Assembly: GCF_017991995.1 (NCBI RefSeq)
Contig: NZ_JAGOPN010000008.1
Span: 62,001-126,000, forward strand
Direction of reading: 5' to 3'
DNA from: Pseudacidovorax sp.
GTDB lineage: Bacteria; Pseudomonadota; Gammaproteobacteria; Burkholderiales; Burkholderiaceae_C
DNA length: 64,000 nt
The notes beneath the pieces are model-generated. The model worked only from the letters and a program-made list of their open reading frames with translations, did not search any database and was not told the origin of the DNA. Both the position numbers and the translations under genes were made by a program. Of this stretch, positions 22,895 to 33,088 are shown piece by piece (the first letter of the stretch is position 1; every line of letters begins with the position of its first letter).

Positions 22895-23641
22895 TCAGGC
22901 CGCATCGGCCAGTTCGTCGGCCCGGGCCTGTGCCTTGGCGAAGTCCAGGTCGCCCGAGTAGATGGCGCGACCGCAGATCACGCCTTCCACGCCCTCGCCT
23001 TCCACCGCGCACAGCTGCTCGATGTCGGCGATGTTGGACAGGCCGCCCGATGCGATCACCGGGATGGTCAGCGCCTGCGCGAGCTTCACGGTGGCGTCGA
23101 TGTTGATGCCCGACAGCATGCCGTCGCGGCCGATGTCGGTGTAGATGATCGACTCGACGCCGTAATCCTCGAACTTCTTGCCCAGGTCCACCACCTCGTG
23201 GCCGGTGAGCTTGCTCCAGCCATCGGTGGCCACCTTGCCGTCCTTGGCGTCCAGGCCCACGATGATGTGGCCGCCGAAGGCCACGCAGGCATCCTTGAGG
23301 AAGCCGGGATTCTTCACCGCCGCCGTGCCGATGATCACGTAGCGCAGGCCGTCGTCGATGTAGCGCTCGATGGTGTCCAGGTCGCGGATGCCGCCGCCCA
23401 GTTGCACCGGAATGTCGTCGCCCACCTCGCGCAGGATGGCCTTGATGGCCGCGTGGTTCTGCGGCTTGCCGGCAAAGGCACCGTTCAGGTCCACCAAGTG
23501 CAGGCGGCGCGCGCCGGCTTCCACCCACTTGCGCGCCATGGCCGCGGGGTCTTCGCTGAAGACGGTCGATTGGTCCATGTCGCCCTGCTTGAGCCGAACG
23601 CAATGGCCGTCCTTGAGATCGATGGCGGGAATGAGGAGCAT
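22895..23641 (-). CDS. hisA: ProFAR isomerase
   Basis: HisA isomerises ProFAR to PRFAR in histidine synthesis. The 248-residue barrel protein starts [17 protein letters not shown] with the catalytic Asp8, has YTDIGRDGM in the second half and the phosphate loops VQLGGGIRD and VIASGGLSN. The ATG at 23641 gives the standard N-terminus; a long in-frame extension upstream overlaps hisH and is not conserved. A 130-base gap separates it from hisH; nothing recognisable is seen in that gap. Confidence 0.97.
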   Translation of the reverse strand: MLLIPAIDLKDGHCVRLKQGDMDQSTVFSEDPAAMARKWVEAGARRLHLVDLNGAFAGKPQNHAAIKAILREVGDDIPVQLGGGIRDLDTIERYIDDGLRYVIIGTAAVKNPGFLKDACVAFGGHIIVGLDAKDGKVATDGWSKLTGHEVVDLGKKFEDYGVESIIYTDIGRDGMLSGINIDATVKLAQALTIPVIASGGLSNIADIEQLCAVEGEGVEGVICGRAIYSGDLDFAKAQARADELADAA

Positions 23642-23771
23642 GATGAGGCGCTGAAAAGTGCCGGGAACGAAGGAGGAGAAAGGTGAAACGAACTGATTCC
23701 GAACCGGCCGTCTCAGGCTGCTGCGGGGCACGCGGGCGCCCACCGCAACCGCGGTGATCGGCTTGGCCGAT

Positions 23772-24428
23772 TCAGGGAGTCCAGTGGAGGAAGTTCCGGT
23801 AGAGCTGCAAACCGTGGTCGGCACTCTTCTCCGGGTGAAATTGGGTCGCAAAAATGTTATCGCGGGCCACCGCCGCGGTAAAGCGGCCACCGTAGTCGGC
23901 CTCGCCCACGCTGTGCGCCGCGTCCTGCGGCCGGGCATAGAAGCTGTGGACGAAATAGAACCACGCACCCTCGGGAATCCCCTGCCACATGGCATGCGGC
24001 CGCGCCTGCGAGACCTGGTTCCAGCCCATCTGCGGCACCTTGAAGTGGCTGCCGTCGGGTTGCAGGCGACCCGCCAGCTGGAAGCGCAACACCTCACCGG
24101 GGATCAGGTCCAGGCCCTCGCTGGGGCCTTCCTCGCTGCGGCCCAGCAACATCTGCATGCCGACGCACACACCGAACAGCGGCTTGCTCGCGGCCGCTTC
24201 GAGCACCGAGGCCAGCAGGCCGGACTCGCGCAGCTCGCGCATGCAGTCGGGCATGGCGCCCTGGCCGGGCAGAACCACGCGGGTGGCCGCGCGCACGACC
24301 TCGGGGTCGGCCGTCACGTGCACCTCCACGCCCGCGGCGTCTGCCGCATGGCGCACGGCCTGGGACACGGACCAGAGGTTGCCCATGCCGTAGTCCACCA
24401 CGGCGACGCTGTTCTTCATCGGAGTCAT
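23772..24428 (-). CDS. hisH: Imidazole glycerol phosphate synthase glutamine amidotransferase subunit
   Basis: HisH hydrolyses glutamine and channels ammonia to HisF. The 218-residue class I amidotransferase has the nucleophile in FGVCVGMQ (C88) and the His-Glu pair in FHPEKS (H198, E200), and the Gly-rich oxyanion strand PGQGAM. A second ATG three codons in ([14 protein letters not shown]) is an equally good start. It lies 43 bases after hisB. Confidence 0.97.
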   Translation of the reverse strand: MTPMKNSVAVVDYGMGNLWSVSQAVRHAADAAGVEVHVTADPEVVRAATRVVLPGQGAMPDCMRELRESGLLASVLEAAASKPLFGVCVGMQMLLGRSEEGPSEGLDLIPGEVLRFQLAGRLQPDGSHFKVPQMGWNQVSQARPHAMWQGIPEGAWFYFVHSFYARPQDAAHSVGEADYGGRFTAAVARDNIFATQFHPEKSADHGLQLYRNFLHWTP

Positions 24429-24471
24429 TCGGGTCGGAAAGGACCGGTCGGGCGGCGGTGCGCCGGGAGGT

Positions 24472-25119
24472 TTACAGGGAGCCCTTGGTGGAGGGAATCA
24501 CGCCCGCCGAGCGCGGGTCGAGTTCGAGCGCGGCGCGCACGGCGCGGGCGAAGGCCTTGAAGATCGTCTCGCACTGGTGGTGCGCATTGACGCCCTTGAG
24601 GTTGTCGATGTGCAGCGTCACGCCCGCGTGGTTGACGAAGCCCTGGAAGAACTCGAAGGTCAGCTGGGTGTCGAAGCCGCCGATCATGCCGCTCGTGAAG
24701 CGCACATCCATGTGCAGGCCCGGGCGGCCGGAGAAGTCGACCACCACGCGCGACAGCGCCTCGTCGAGCGGCACATAGGCATGGCCGTAGCGGCGGATGC
24801 CCTTCTTGTCGCCCACGGCACGGGCGACGGCCTGGCCCAGGGTGATGCCGACGTCTTCGACCGTGTGATGGCCGTCGATGTGCAGGTCGCCCTCGCAATG
24901 CACGTCCAGGTCGATCAGGCCGTGGCGGGCGATCTGGTCGAGCATGTGGTCGAAGAAGCCGATGCCGGTGGCCAACTGGGCCTTGCCGCTGCCGTCGAGG
25001 TCGACGCGCACGCGGATCTTCGTCTCGGCGGTGTTGCGGGCGACCTCGGCGATGCGCGCCGGGGGCGTGGCGCCGCCGGCGGCGGCAACGATGGCGTCGG
25101 GAGCCGTGGGGGTGTTCAT
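24472..25119 (-). CDS. hisB: Imidazoleglycerol-phosphate dehydratase
   Basis: HisB dehydrates imidazole glycerol phosphate to imidazole acetol phosphate using a Mn cluster. The 215-residue monofunctional enzyme has both metal motifs, [16 protein letters not shown] with [11 protein letters not shown], and later [13 protein letters not shown]. The first 20 or so residues are a low-complexity extension. There is no histidinol-phosphatase domain, unlike the enterobacterial fusion. Its ATG overlaps the hisC stop (ATGA, 25116-25119). Confidence 0.97.
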   Translation of the reverse strand: MNTPTAPDAIVAAAGGATPPARIAEVARNTAETKIRVRVDLDGSGKAQLATGIGFFDHMLDQIARHGLIDLDVHCEGDLHIDGHHTVEDVGITLGQAVARAVGDKKGIRRYGHAYVPLDEALSRVVVDFSGRPGLHMDVRFTSGMIGGFDTQLTFEFFQGFVNHAGVTLHIDNLKGVNAHHQCETIFKAFARAVRAALELDPRSAGVIPSTKGSL

Positions 25120-26228
25120 AGGGAGGCTTGGAGGGCCGCCAGCATGCGCGCGTTGTCGTCGGGGGTGCCGACCGTCAGGCGCAGGCAGTTCGCCAGCAGC
25201 GGGTGCATTCTAGAAACGTTCTTGATGAGGACCCCACGCGCCTTCATGCCGGCAAAGGCAGCATCGGCATCGGGCACGCGCAGCAGGACCATGTTCGCCT
25301 CGCTGGGCCACACCTTCACACCGGGGAGCGCCTGGAGTGCCTCCACCAGGCGCGTGCGCTCGCCGCGGATGGCTTCGGCCTGCGCCTCGAACACCTCGGC
25401 ATGCGCGAGCGCGAACAGCGCGCATTCGGCATTGAGCACGCTGATGTTGTAGGGCGGGCGCACCTTGTCGATCTCGGCCGCCAGCGCTTCGGGTGCCAGC
25501 AGGTAGCCCAGGCGCACACCGGCCAGCCCGAACTTGCTGAGGGTGCGCATCAGCACGACATGGCCGTGGGCGGCAGGGTCGCGACGGATCTCGTCCAGCC
25601 AGCTGTGGGCGGCGAAGGGCTGGTAGGCCTCGTCGATCACGACCAGGCCGCCCTGCTCGCCCTGGGCAGCGATCAGCCGGCGCATGACGGCGGCGTCGAA
25701 CAGGTTGGCGGTCGGGTTGTTGGGGTAGGCCAGGTACAACAGCGCCGGCTTGTGCTCGGCGATGGCGGCCACCATGGCGGCCTCGTCGAGCTGGAAATCG
25801 GCATCCAGCGGCACGCCGACGAAGCGCAGCCCCTGGAGCTGCGCGCTCAGCGCATACATCACGAAGCCGGGCAGCGGCGCCAGGATGGTGGCGCCCGGCC
25901 GGTCGCACGCGATGGCCAGCAGCGAGATCAGCTCGTCCGAGCCGTTGCCCAGCACCAGCGACTGGCCCGCCGGCAGGTCCACGTGGGCCGCGATCGCCGT
26001 CTTGAGCCGCTGGGCCTCGTCACCGGGATAGCGGTTGACGGCCAGCGCGCCCAGGCGGGCACCCAGCTCGGCCTGCAACTCGGGCGGCAGGCCGTAGGGG
26101 TTCTCCATCGCGTCGAGCTTGAGCAGGCCCTCGGCGGGCTGGACGACGTAGGCATGCATGTCGCGCACGTCGGGGCGGATGCGTTCGAGGGCGCGGCGGG
26201 TCAGGTCGGACATCGGGGGCATGGTCAT
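25116..26228 (-). CDS. hisC: Histidinol-phosphate aminotransferase
   Basis: PLP-dependent class I/II aminotransferase that forms histidinol phosphate. The 370-residue product has [13 protein letters not shown] at the N-terminus, the YPNNPTANL segment, VIDEAYQPF and the PLP-lysine loop [14 protein letters not shown]. An internal ATG at residue 6 (MSDLTRRAL) is an alternative start. It is coupled by ATGA overlap to hisB and lies 21 bases after a small Rap1a-like gene. Confidence 0.96.
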   Translation of the reverse strand: MTMPPMSDLTRRALERIRPDVRDMHAYVVQPAEGLLKLDAMENPYGLPPELQAELGARLGALAVNRYPGDEAQRLKTAIAAHVDLPAGQSLVLGNGSDELISLLAIACDRPGATILAPLPGFVMYALSAQLQGLRFVGVPLDADFQLDEAAMVAAIAEHKPALLYLAYPNNPTANLFDAAVMRRLIAAQGEQGGLVVIDEAYQPFAAHSWLDEIRRDPAAHGHVVLMRTLSKFGLAGVRLGYLLAPEALAAEIDKVRPPYNISVLNAECALFALAHAEVFEAQAEAIRGERTRLVEALQALPGVKVWPSEANMVLLRVPDADAAFAGMKARGVLIKNVSRMHPLLANCLRLTVGTPDDNARMLAALQASL

Positions 26229-26249
26229 GGGTGGGGCGCCTTTCGTCGC

Positions 26250-26606
26250 TCAGGGCGCGCAGCGATAGGCGCTCTGCAGCGCCGCCGACAGCACCAGTTG
26301 CACCGGCATGTCGGCCTCGTAGAGCTGGGCATTGCGCGCCAGCTCGCCCTGGAACAGGGATCGCGCCATCGAGGGCTCCAGCCGGCGGCCCGCCACGCAG
26401 AAGGGCGGCTTCTGGCCACTGCGCTGCGTCGCCTCGGCCGATTCGCGCAGGCCCTCGACCACGCCGACCAGGTAATAGCTGGCGTAGTTGGGACCTTCCT
26501 TGCCGGCGGCCTCCAGCGTGCGGAACTCGCGCAGGCTCATGGCGGGGGCCGCTGCGGCGACGCCCAGCAGCGCCAGCGCCAGCAGCGCCTGGCGCGCGGC
26601 GTTCAC
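26250..26606 (-). CDS. Small periplasmic protein, Rap1a/Tai-like
   Basis: A 118-residue secreted protein between hisD and hisC. It starts at a GTG whose last two bases form part of the hisD stop (GTGA, 26603-26606), so it is translationally coupled. It has a signal peptide (about 1-25, ending APAMS), then a small helical domain with [24 protein letters not shown] and a C-terminal AYRCAP. The two cysteines could form a disulfide. The pattern YLxGVxxG...FCV...A..C resembles Rap1a/Tai-type domains, known as immunity proteins against type VI amidase effectors in some bacteria. No effector gene is seen nearby, so an immunity role should not be assumed. Confidence 0.7.
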   Translation of the reverse strand: MNAARQALLALALLGVAAAAPAMSLREFRTLEAAGKEGPNYASYYLVGVVEGLRESAEATQRSGQKPPFCVAGRRLEPSMARSLFQGELARNAQLYEADMPVQLVLSAALQSAYRCAP

Positions 26607-27928
26607 GGCCGCCCTTCCAGCCGCAGTTCGGCCGCGCGGGCATGCGCCTGCAGGCCCTCGCCATAGGCCAGCTCGGCGGCAATGGGACCGAGCGCGCGCG
26701 CGCCGGCCTCGCTCACCTCGATCAGGCTGCTGCGCTTCTGGAAGTCGTACACGCCCAGCGGCGAGGAGAAGCGCGCCGTGCCCGAGGTGGGCAGCACATG
26801 GTTGGGCCCCGCGCAGTAGTCGCCCAGGCTTTCGCTGGTGAAGGCACCCAGGAAGATCGCACCGGCGTGCTTCAGCAGCGGCTCCCAGCGCTGCGGCTCG
26901 AGGCTGGAAACCTCCAGGTGCTCGGGCGCGATGCGATTGCTGATGGCGCAGGCCTCTTCCATGTCGCGCGTGTGGATCAGCGCGCCGCGGCCGTTGAGGC
27001 TGGCCGCGATGATCTCGCGCCGCGGCATGGTGGGCAGCAGGCGGTCGATCTCGCGCTGCACGGCGTCGATGTAGGCCGCGTCGGGGCACAGCAGGATGCT
27101 CTGGGCAAGCTCGTCGTGCTCGGCCTGGCTGAACAGGTCCATGGCCACCCAGTCGGGCGGCGTGCTGCCGTCGGCCAGCACCAGGATTTCGCTGGGGCCC
27201 GCGATCATGTCGATGCCCACGGTGCCGAACACGCGGCGCTTGGCGGCCGCCACGTAGGCATTGCCCGGGCCGGTGATCTTGTCCACGGCCGGCACCGTCG
27301 CCGTGCCGTAGGCCAGCGCGGCCACGGCCTGTGCGCCGCCGATGGTGAAGGCGCGTGTGACGCCAGCCACATGGGCGGCAGCGAGCACCAGCGGGTTTTT
27401 CTCGCCGCGCGGGGTGGGCACCACCATCACGATTTCGCCGACGCCGGCGACCTGGGCCGGAATCGCGTTCATCAGCACGCTCGACGGATAGGCCGCCTTG
27501 CCGCCCGGCACATAGATGCCCACGCGGTCGAGCGGCGTGACCTTCTGGCCCAGCAGCGTGCCGTCCTCGTCGCGGTAGCTCCAGCTTTCGCCGCTGGCCT
27601 TCTTCTGGGCCTCGTGGTAGCTGCGCACACGGCGGGCGGCGGCTTCGAGGGCGTTGCGCTGGGCATCCGGCAGCGCGTCGAAGGCGGCCTTCAGCTCGGC
27701 CGGATCCAGAGCCAGCGCCGCCAGCGAATCCGCTTCGAGGCCATCGAAGCGGCGGGTGTAGTCCAGCACTGCCGCGTCGCCGCGCTGCTGCACGTCGGCC
27801 AGGATGTCCGCCACGCGCTGCTCGATGGCTGCATCGGTGTCCGCCGCCCAATGCAGACGCGCCTTGAACGCGGCCTCGAAATCGGGCGCGGAGGTGGCGA
27901 GACGCAATGGAGTGGCTTGCAGGGTCAT
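26603..27928 (-). CDS. hisD: Histidinol dehydrogenase
   Basis: HisD carries out the last two oxidations from histidinol to histidine with NAD+ and zinc. The 441-residue protein has [15 protein letters not shown], the [14 protein letters not shown] loop, [10 protein letters not shown] and the zinc/catalytic [11 protein letters not shown] segment, and RIAPEHLEV. The ATG at 27928 gives the standard N-terminus; the longer reading from 28135 overlaps hisG. It lies 28 bases after hisG. Confidence 0.97.
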   Translation of the reverse strand: MTLQATPLRLATSAPDFEAAFKARLHWAADTDAAIEQRVADILADVQQRGDAAVLDYTRRFDGLEADSLAALALDPAELKAAFDALPDAQRNALEAAARRVRSYHEAQKKASGESWSYRDEDGTLLGQKVTPLDRVGIYVPGGKAAYPSSVLMNAIPAQVAGVGEIVMVVPTPRGEKNPLVLAAAHVAGVTRAFTIGGAQAVAALAYGTATVPAVDKITGPGNAYVAAAKRRVFGTVGIDMIAGPSEILVLADGSTPPDWVAMDLFSQAEHDELAQSILLCPDAAYIDAVQREIDRLLPTMPRREIIAASLNGRGALIHTRDMEEACAISNRIAPEHLEVSSLEPQRWEPLLKHAGAIFLGAFTSESLGDYCAGPNHVLPTSGTARFSSPLGVYDFQKRSSLIEVSEAGARALGPIAAELAYGEGLQAHARAAELRLEGRP

Positions 27929-27956
27929 GGCAGCGGCGGGGTGGGAGAAGAATCGG

Positions 27957-28598
27957 TCAGTTCTGCGGAAGGGCCGACGCGAAAGCGTCGATGATGCGGC
28001 GGATGGGCTCGCGCTTGAGCTTGAGCGCGGCCTGGTTGACGACCAGGCGGGCACTGATGTCCATGATGCGCTCGACCTCCACCAAGTGGTTGGCGCGCAG
28101 GGTGTTGCCGGTGGAGACCAGGTCGACGATGGCATCGGCCAGGCCGGTGAGCGGCGCCAGTTCCATGCTGCCGTAGAGCTTGATCAGGTCCACGTGCACG
28201 CCCTTGCGGGCGAAGAACTCGCGGGCCAGGCCCACGTACTTGGTGGCCACGGCCAAGCGCGCGCCCTGGCGCACCGCGTGGGCATAGTCGTAGTCGGCGC
28301 GCACGGCCACGCTCAGGCGGCACCGGGCGATGCGCAGGTCCAGCGGCTGGTACAGGCCTTCGCTGCCATGCTCCAGCAGCACGTCCAGGCCGGTCACGCC
28401 CAGGTCGGCGCCGCCGTACTGCACGTAGGTCGGCACGTCCGATGCGCGCACCAGCACCACGCGAACATCGGGGCGGGTCGTGGGCAGGATCAGCTTGCGC
28501 GACTTCTCGGGGTCCTCGGTCACCTCGATGCCGGCGGCGGCCAGCAACGGCAGGGTCTCTTCGAAGATGCGTCCCTTGGACAAGGCGAGCGTGATCAC
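27957..28598 (-). CDS. hisG: ATP phosphoribosyltransferase, short form
   Basis: HisG commits ATP and PRPP to histidine synthesis. At 213 residues this is the short form, lacking the C-terminal regulatory ACT-like domain; short HisG normally works with the regulatory subunit HisZ, which is not in this window. Motifs include the N-terminal [29 protein letters not shown] and [16 protein letters not shown] (PRPP loop). The start is GTG and overlaps the murA stop (GTGA, 28595-28598). First histidine gene of the operon. Confidence 0.96.
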   Translation of the reverse strand: MITLALSKGRIFEETLPLLAAAGIEVTEDPEKSRKLILPTTRPDVRVVLVRASDVPTYVQYGGADLGVTGLDVLLEHGSEGLYQPLDLRIARCRLSVAVRADYDYAHAVRQGARLAVATKYVGLAREFFARKGVHVDLIKLYGSMELAPLTGLADAIVDLVSTGNTLRANHLVEVERIMDISARLVVNQAALKLKREPIRRIIDAFASALPQN

Positions 28599-29875
28599 GC
28601 GGCGGCTCCGGTGGAAATGCGTTCGATGTCGGCGCCCAGGCTGCCGAGCTTGCGTTCGATGCGGTCGTAGCCGCGGTCCAGGTGGTAGATGCGGTCCACC
28701 AGCGTCTCGCCCTCGGCCACCAGGCCGGCGATGACCAGGCAGGCCGAGGCGCGCAGATCGGTGGCCATCACCGAGGCGCCCGACAGGCGGGGCACGCCTT
28801 CAATGACGGCCGTGCGGCCATCGGTCTGGATGCGCGCGCCGAGCCGCAGCAGCTCGTTGACGTGCATCATCCGGTTCTCGAAGATGGTCTCGGTCACCGT
28901 CGACGCGCCTTCCGAGATGACGTTCAGCGCCATGAACTGCGCCTGCATGTCGGTCGGAAAGCCGGGGTACTCGGTCGTGCGGAAACTCTGGCCCTTGAGG
29001 CGACCCTGAGAACGGATGCGCAGTCCGCCCGCCTCCTCGGTGATCTGCGCACCGGCATCGCGCAGCTTCTCGACCACGGCATCCAGGTGATCGGCGCGGG
29101 CGCCGCGCAGCAGCACGTCGCCGCCAGTGGCCGCCACGGCGCACAGGAAAGTGCCGGCCTCGATGCGGTCGGCGACCGTCGCGTGCTCGCAGCCGTGCAG
29201 GCGCTCCACGCCCTGGATGCGGATGCGGCTGGTACCGTGACCTTCGATCCTGGCGCCCATCCTGATGAGCATCTCGGCCAGGTCGGGAATCTCCGGCTCC
29301 TGGGCCGCGTTCTCCAACACCGTCTCGCCTTCGGCCAGCGTGGCGGCCATCAGCAGGTTCTCGGTGCCGGTCACGGTGACCATGTCGGTGGTGATGCGCG
29401 CGCCACGCAGCCGCGTGAGGCCGGGCTGCAGCCGGGCCATCATGTAGCCGTGCTCGACATCGATCTCGGCGCCCATGGCCCGCAGGCCCTTGATGTGCTG
29501 GTCCACCGGCCGCGAGCCGATGCCGCAGCCACCCGGCAGCGACACCTTGGCATGGCCGAAGCGCGCCACCAGCGGGCCCAGCGCCAGCACGGAGGCCCGC
29601 ATGGTCTTGACCAGCTCGTAGGGCGCCTCGGGCTGCGTCAGGTCGGCGGCATTGAGGCGCACCGTGCCGTTGTCGTCACGCTCGGCGGTCACGCCCATGT
29701 GACGCACCAGCTTGAGCATGGTGGAGACGTCCTGCAGGCGCGGCACGTTGTGCACGACCACCGGGTCAGTGGTCAGCAACGCCGCGCACAGCTGGGGCAG
29801 CGCCGCGTTCTTGGCGCCGGAAATGGTGACGTCGCCGCCGAGCTGACGCCCGCCGCGAATGAGGAGTTTGTCCAT
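28595..29875 (-). CDS. murA: UDP-N-acetylglucosamine 1-carboxyvinyltransferase
   Basis: MurA adds enolpyruvate from PEP to UDP-GlcNAc, the first committed step of peptidoglycan synthesis and the fosfomycin target. The 426-residue enzyme starts [24 protein letters not shown] and has the catalytic cysteine C117 in [12 protein letters not shown], so fosfomycin sensitivity is expected at the target. It sits between ibaG (42 bases upstream) and hisG, with which it overlaps by GTGA. Confidence 0.98.
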   Translation of the reverse strand: MDKLLIRGGRQLGGDVTISGAKNAALPQLCAALLTTDPVVVHNVPRLQDVSTMLKLVRHMGVTAERDDNGTVRLNAADLTQPEAPYELVKTMRASVLALGPLVARFGHAKVSLPGGCGIGSRPVDQHIKGLRAMGAEIDVEHGYMMARLQPGLTRLRGARITTDMVTVTGTENLLMAATLAEGETVLENAAQEPEIPDLAEMLIRMGARIEGHGTSRIRIQGVERLHGCEHATVADRIEAGTFLCAVAATGGDVLLRGARADHLDAVVEKLRDAGAQITEEAGGLRIRSQGRLKGQSFRTTEYPGFPTDMQAQFMALNVISEGASTVTETIFENRMMHVNELLRLGARIQTDGRTAVIEGVPRLSGASVMATDLRASACLVIAGLVAEGETLVDRIYHLDRGYDRIERKLGSLGADIERISTGAAA

Positions 29876-29917
29876 CAGGATTCCTTGGAACGGCGGCCTC
29901 GCCGTTCGGTCAACGGG

Positions 29918-30160
29918 TCAGGCGCTATGCTTGGCCCACTCGGCAGGCGTGTAGGTCTTCATCGACAGCGCATGCACTTCGTCGGTATGCATTTTCTCAC
30001 CGAGGGTGGCGTAGACCCGCTGATGGCGCTGGATGAGACGCTTGCCGTCGAACTCGGCCGAGACGATGGTGGCGAACCAGTGGCGGCCATCGCCCTCCAG
30101 CGTGATGTGCTGGCAGGGCAGGCCGGCCTCGATCAGGGCCTGGAGTTCTTGGGCAGTCAT
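29918..30160 (-). CDS. ibaG: BolA-family protein IbaG
   Basis: Small cytoplasmic BolA/YrbA-type protein; relatives pair with monothiol glutaredoxins in Fe-S handling and affect the cell envelope. The 80-residue product has the class-II KH-like fold and ends with the DEVHALSMKTYTP segment containing the conserved helix-turn histidine. Genes next to murA and mla in E. coli have the same order (mlaB-ibaG-murA), which supports the name. The ATG at 30160 gives the normal length. Confidence 0.92.
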   Translation of the reverse strand: MTAQELQALIEAGLPCQHITLEGDGRHWFATIVSAEFDGKRLIQRHQRVYATLGEKMHTDEVHALSMKTYTPAEWAKHSA

Positions 30161-30234
30161 GGTGGGGCGCGGGGCGGTCGTTGGATGCAGCATCTGCCAG
30201 CAGGCAGTCGCGGCCTCGAAATGGCAGGTCTTCC

Positions 30235-31014
30235 TCAGCCTCTGATCTTGTAGCCGGTGCGCAGCAGGTGCACCGCCACGGTACTCACCACGGCCAGCGC
30301 ACCGGCCACGACGCCCAGGCTCAGCCAGGGCGACACGTCCGACATGCCAAAGAAGCCGTAGCGGAAGCCGTCGATCATGTAGAAGAAGGGGTTGAGGTGG
30401 CTCACCGCCTGCCAGAAGGGCGGCAGCGAGCCGATGGAATAGAACACGCCCGACAGGAAGGTCATGGGCATGATCAGAAAGTTCTGGAACACCGCCATCT
30501 GGTCGAACTTCTCGGCCCAGAGGCCGGCGATCAGGCCCAGCGTGCCGAGCAGGCCCGCGCCCAGCAGGGCGAAGAGCACGATCCACAGCGGCTGCGCGAA
30601 GGGCGGCACGGCGAAGAACATCGTGACCAGCAGCACGCCCGCGCCGACCACCAGGCCGCGCACCACCGACGAGCCCACATAGGCGAAGAACCAGCCCCAG
30701 TGCGACAACGGCGTCAGCAGCACGAACACCAGGTTGCCCATGATCTTGCTCTGGATGATGGACGAGGAGCTATTGGCGAAGGCGTTCTGCAGCACGCTCA
30801 TCATCACCAGACCGGGGATCAGGAAGGCGGTGTAGCTGAAGCGGCCGTAGACCTGGACGTGGTCCTCCAGCACATGGCCGAAGACCATCAGGTAGAGCAC
30901 CGAGGTCAGCACCGGCGCACCGACGGTCTGGCCGGCCACCTTCCAGAAGCGCAGCACTTCCTTGGCCAGCAGGGCGCGCCAGCCCATGGCGCGCGACAGC
31001 AGCATGTCTCTCAT
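30235..31014 (-). CDS. ABC-2 type transporter permease (YadH-like)
   Basis: Membrane half of an ABC exporter. The 259-residue protein has six predicted transmembrane helices and the ABC-2 signature near PLSHWGWFFAYVG and FLSGVFYSIGSLPPFW...LNPFFYMIDGFRYGFFG. Its ATG overlaps the stop of the ATPase gene (ATGA, 31011-31014). The pair resembles YadG/YadH. The substrate is unknown; its place between mlaB and ibaG-murA suggests an envelope component. Confidence 0.92.
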   Translation of the reverse strand: MRDMLLSRAMGWRALLAKEVLRFWKVAGQTVGAPVLTSVLYLMVFGHVLEDHVQVYGRFSYTAFLIPGLVMMSVLQNAFANSSSSIIQSKIMGNLVFVLLTPLSHWGWFFAYVGSSVVRGLVVGAGVLLVTMFFAVPPFAQPLWIVLFALLGAGLLGTLGLIAGLWAEKFDQMAVFQNFLIMPMTFLSGVFYSIGSLPPFWQAVSHLNPFFYMIDGFRYGFFGMSDVSPWLSLGVVAGALAVVSTVAVHLLRTGYKIRG

Positions 31015-31958
31015 CGCGCCACCTCCAGCGGTGTCTGCTCGCCGGCCATCAGGTCGATGAAGACGTCCTCCAGGTCGGCCTTGCGCATTTCCACGTCCTC
31101 GACCGACACGCCGGCCTGTCGCAGGTTGGACAGCAGTTGTTCCACCTCCAGCGCGTTCTGCGCCGGCAGTTGGACGATGCGGCCGGTGATCCGGGCGTTG
31201 CGGGCCAGCTCCCAGGGTAGCTCGGCATCGGTCTTGAAGCGCAGCACGTTGCTGGCCGCCGCCTTGAGCAGTTCGCTGGTGCGGTCCAACGCCACCACCC
31301 TGCCCTTCTTGAGCATGGCGATGCGGTTGCACAGCGCCTCGGCTTCCTCGAGGTAGTGGGTGGTCAGCAGCACGGTGCTGCCTTCGCGGTTGAGGCGGGC
31401 GACGAATTGCCACAGCGTCTGGCGCAGTTCCACGTCCACGCCGGCCGTGGGCTCGTCGAGCACGATCACCGGCGGCTTGTGCACCAGTGCCTGCGCCACC
31501 AGCACGCGGCGCTTCATGCCGCCCGAGAGCTGGCGCATGTTGGCATCGGCCTTGTCGGCCAGACCCAGGCTGGTGAGCAGCTCGTCGATCCAGTCGTCGT
31601 TGTTCGGGATGCCGAAATAGCCCGACTGCAGCCGCAGCGTCTCGCGGACATTGAAGAAGGGGTCGAAGACCAATTCCTGCGGCACGATGCCCAACTGTCG
31701 GCGCGCATCGGCGAAGTGGCTCTGCACGTCGAAGCCATGCACGCTCACATGACCTGACGTGGGCCGCGACAGTCCAGCGAGGATGCTGATGAGGGTGGTC
31801 TTGCCCGCGCCGTTCGGGCCCAGGAGGCCGAAGAACTCGCCTTCCTCGATGTCGAAGCTGACATCCTCCAGCGCCCGCAGACCGGGATTGCCATGGGCCC
31901 GCTGTGCGCGGGACGGAGGATAGGTCTTGGAGACGGACTGGAAGGAGACGGCGGCCAT
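31011..31958 (-). CDS. ABC transporter ATP-binding protein (YadG-like)
   Basis: ATPase subunit of the ABC-2 exporter with the following permease. The 315-residue protein has Walker A GPNGAGKTT, Q-loop IVPQEL, signature LSGGMKRR, Walker B VIVLDEPTAGVD and the switch TTHYLEEAE. A C-terminal extension of about 75 residues follows the nucleotide-binding domain, as in drug/polysaccharide-type ABC-2 ATPases. It starts 51 bases after mlaB. Confidence 0.95.
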   Translation of the reverse strand: MAAVSFQSVSKTYPPSRAQRAHGNPGLRALEDVSFDIEEGEFFGLLGPNGAGKTTLISILAGLSRPTSGHVSVHGFDVQSHFADARRQLGIVPQELVFDPFFNVRETLRLQSGYFGIPNNDDWIDELLTSLGLADKADANMRQLSGGMKRRVLVAQALVHKPPVIVLDEPTAGVDVELRQTLWQFVARLNREGSTVLLTTHYLEEAEALCNRIAMLKKGRVVALDRTSELLKAAASNVLRFKTDAELPWELARNARITGRIVQLPAQNALEVEQLLSNLRQAGVSVEDVEMRKADLEDVFIDLMAGEQTPLEVAR

Positions 31959-32009
31959 AGGGGGTGGGGATTCTAGGTTGTTCCCCTTGGCCCCGCCCCT
32001 GGCGGGAGA

Positions 32010-32300
32010 TCAGGGCGCGGAAGGCAGCAGGCCGGCCACGCCGTAGAGCATGGCCAATTCGCGCAGGCGCGCGGGTAGCCCCTTGACGGCAAAGCCCCGG
32101 CCCAGCGCCGCGGCCTCCCGGCGGCATTCGAGCAGCACGGCGATGGCCGAGGAATCGAACTGGTTCAGCGCGCTCGCGTCGACCACGGCCGAAGACCCGG
32201 GCTGCGCCGTCAGCCCCTGCTGGAGCATGCGCATGCAGGCCGGTGCCTCGTCGTGCGTCAGACGAGGCGGCAGCATCAGTGTCAGGGCATCGAGCGCCAT
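32010..32300 (-). CDS. mlaB: STAS-domain protein MlaB
   Basis: MlaB is the small cytoplasmic subunit that binds the MlaF ATPase in the inner-membrane MlaFEDB complex. The 96-residue protein is a single STAS domain with VVDASALNQFDSSAIAVLLE, where the Asp-Ser-Ser site is conserved. The ATG at 32300 removes a non-conserved extension; it lies 13 bases after mlaC. Last gene of the mla operon. Confidence 0.9.
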   Translation of the reverse strand: MALDALTLMLPPRLTHDEAPACMRMLQQGLTAQPGSSAVVDASALNQFDSSAIAVLLECRREAAALGRGFAVKGLPARLRELAMLYGVAGLLPSAP

Positions 32301-32313
32301 GCGGTCACCCCGG

Positions 32314-32967
32314 TCAGCTGCGGGCGTTGGCCTTGTTGCGGGCCGCCAGCGTGGCAATCAGGCCGTCGATGCCCTTGGCGTTGATCTCCTGGGCGAACTG
32401 GGTGCGGTAAGTATCGACCAGCCATACGCCCATCACGTTGAAGTTGAAGACCTTCCAGCCGTAGCCTTCGCCGGGGGTCTTCTCGAGCCGGTAATCGATC
32501 TGCACCGGGTCGCCAGAGCCGCCGCGGACCTCGGTGCGCACCAGCACTTCCTTGTCGTCCGGCGAGCCACGGAAGGGCTTGATGGTGACGGTCTGGTCAC
32601 TGACCTGGTCCAGGGCGCCGGCGTAGGTGCGCACCAGCAGCGTCTTGAATTCCTGCTGCAACTGGGTGCGCTGCTCCGGCGTGGCCTGACGCCAGGCGGG
32701 GCCCACGGCCGAGGAGGTCATGCGCTGGAAATTCACGTTGGGCATGATCTTGGCGTCAACGAGCGCCATGATCTTCGGGATGTCCCCGGCCTTGATCGAC
32801 TTGTCGGCCTTGATGGTGTCCAGCACTTCGCTGGACAGCCGCTTGACCAGCGCATCAGGGGCTTCATCGGCGGCCATTGCCGACAGCGAGGCGCTGCCCA
32901 GCGCCACGAGGATCGCGCCCATTCCGGCCCAGCGGCCGATGGTGCGTCGTTGGATGGCGAAGTTCAT
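32314..32967 (-). CDS. mlaC: Periplasmic phospholipid-binding protein MlaC
   Basis: MlaC carries phospholipids across the periplasm between MlaA-porin and MlaFEDB. The 217-residue protein has a signal peptide (about 1-32, ending AMA) and the family's domain with PNVNFQRMTSSAVGPAWR, YAGALDQVSDQTVTIKPF and the C-terminal GVWLVDTYRTQFAQEI. The ATG at 32967 is chosen for the signal peptide; the upstream in-frame sequence overlaps the intergenic region after mlaA (121-base gap). Confidence 0.95.
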   Translation of the reverse strand: MNFAIQRRTIGRWAGMGAILVALGSASLSAMAADEAPDALVKRLSSEVLDTIKADKSIKAGDIPKIMALVDAKIMPNVNFQRMTSSAVGPAWRQATPEQRTQLQQEFKTLLVRTYAGALDQVSDQTVTIKPFRGSPDDKEVLVRTEVRGGSGDPVQIDYRLEKTPGEGYGWKVFNFNVMGVWLVDTYRTQFAQEINAKGIDGLIATLAARNKANARS

Positions 32968-33088
32968 GGTGGGTATCCCTTCTATCGTTGTGTGCGGCGA
33001 CGCTGCCTGCCCTTTCGAGCGGCTCGTTGCGGCGCGGGTTTCCGTCGAGGCGGCGGCACTTGCAACCAACTGCAAGGGCCCTGCTTGG

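Noticed and set aside
26250-26606. A toxin-immunity (type VI) locus based on the Rap1a-like protein
   Set aside because: No amidase or other effector gene and no Hcp, VgrG or PAAR gene is present in the window; context is purely histidine synthesis.
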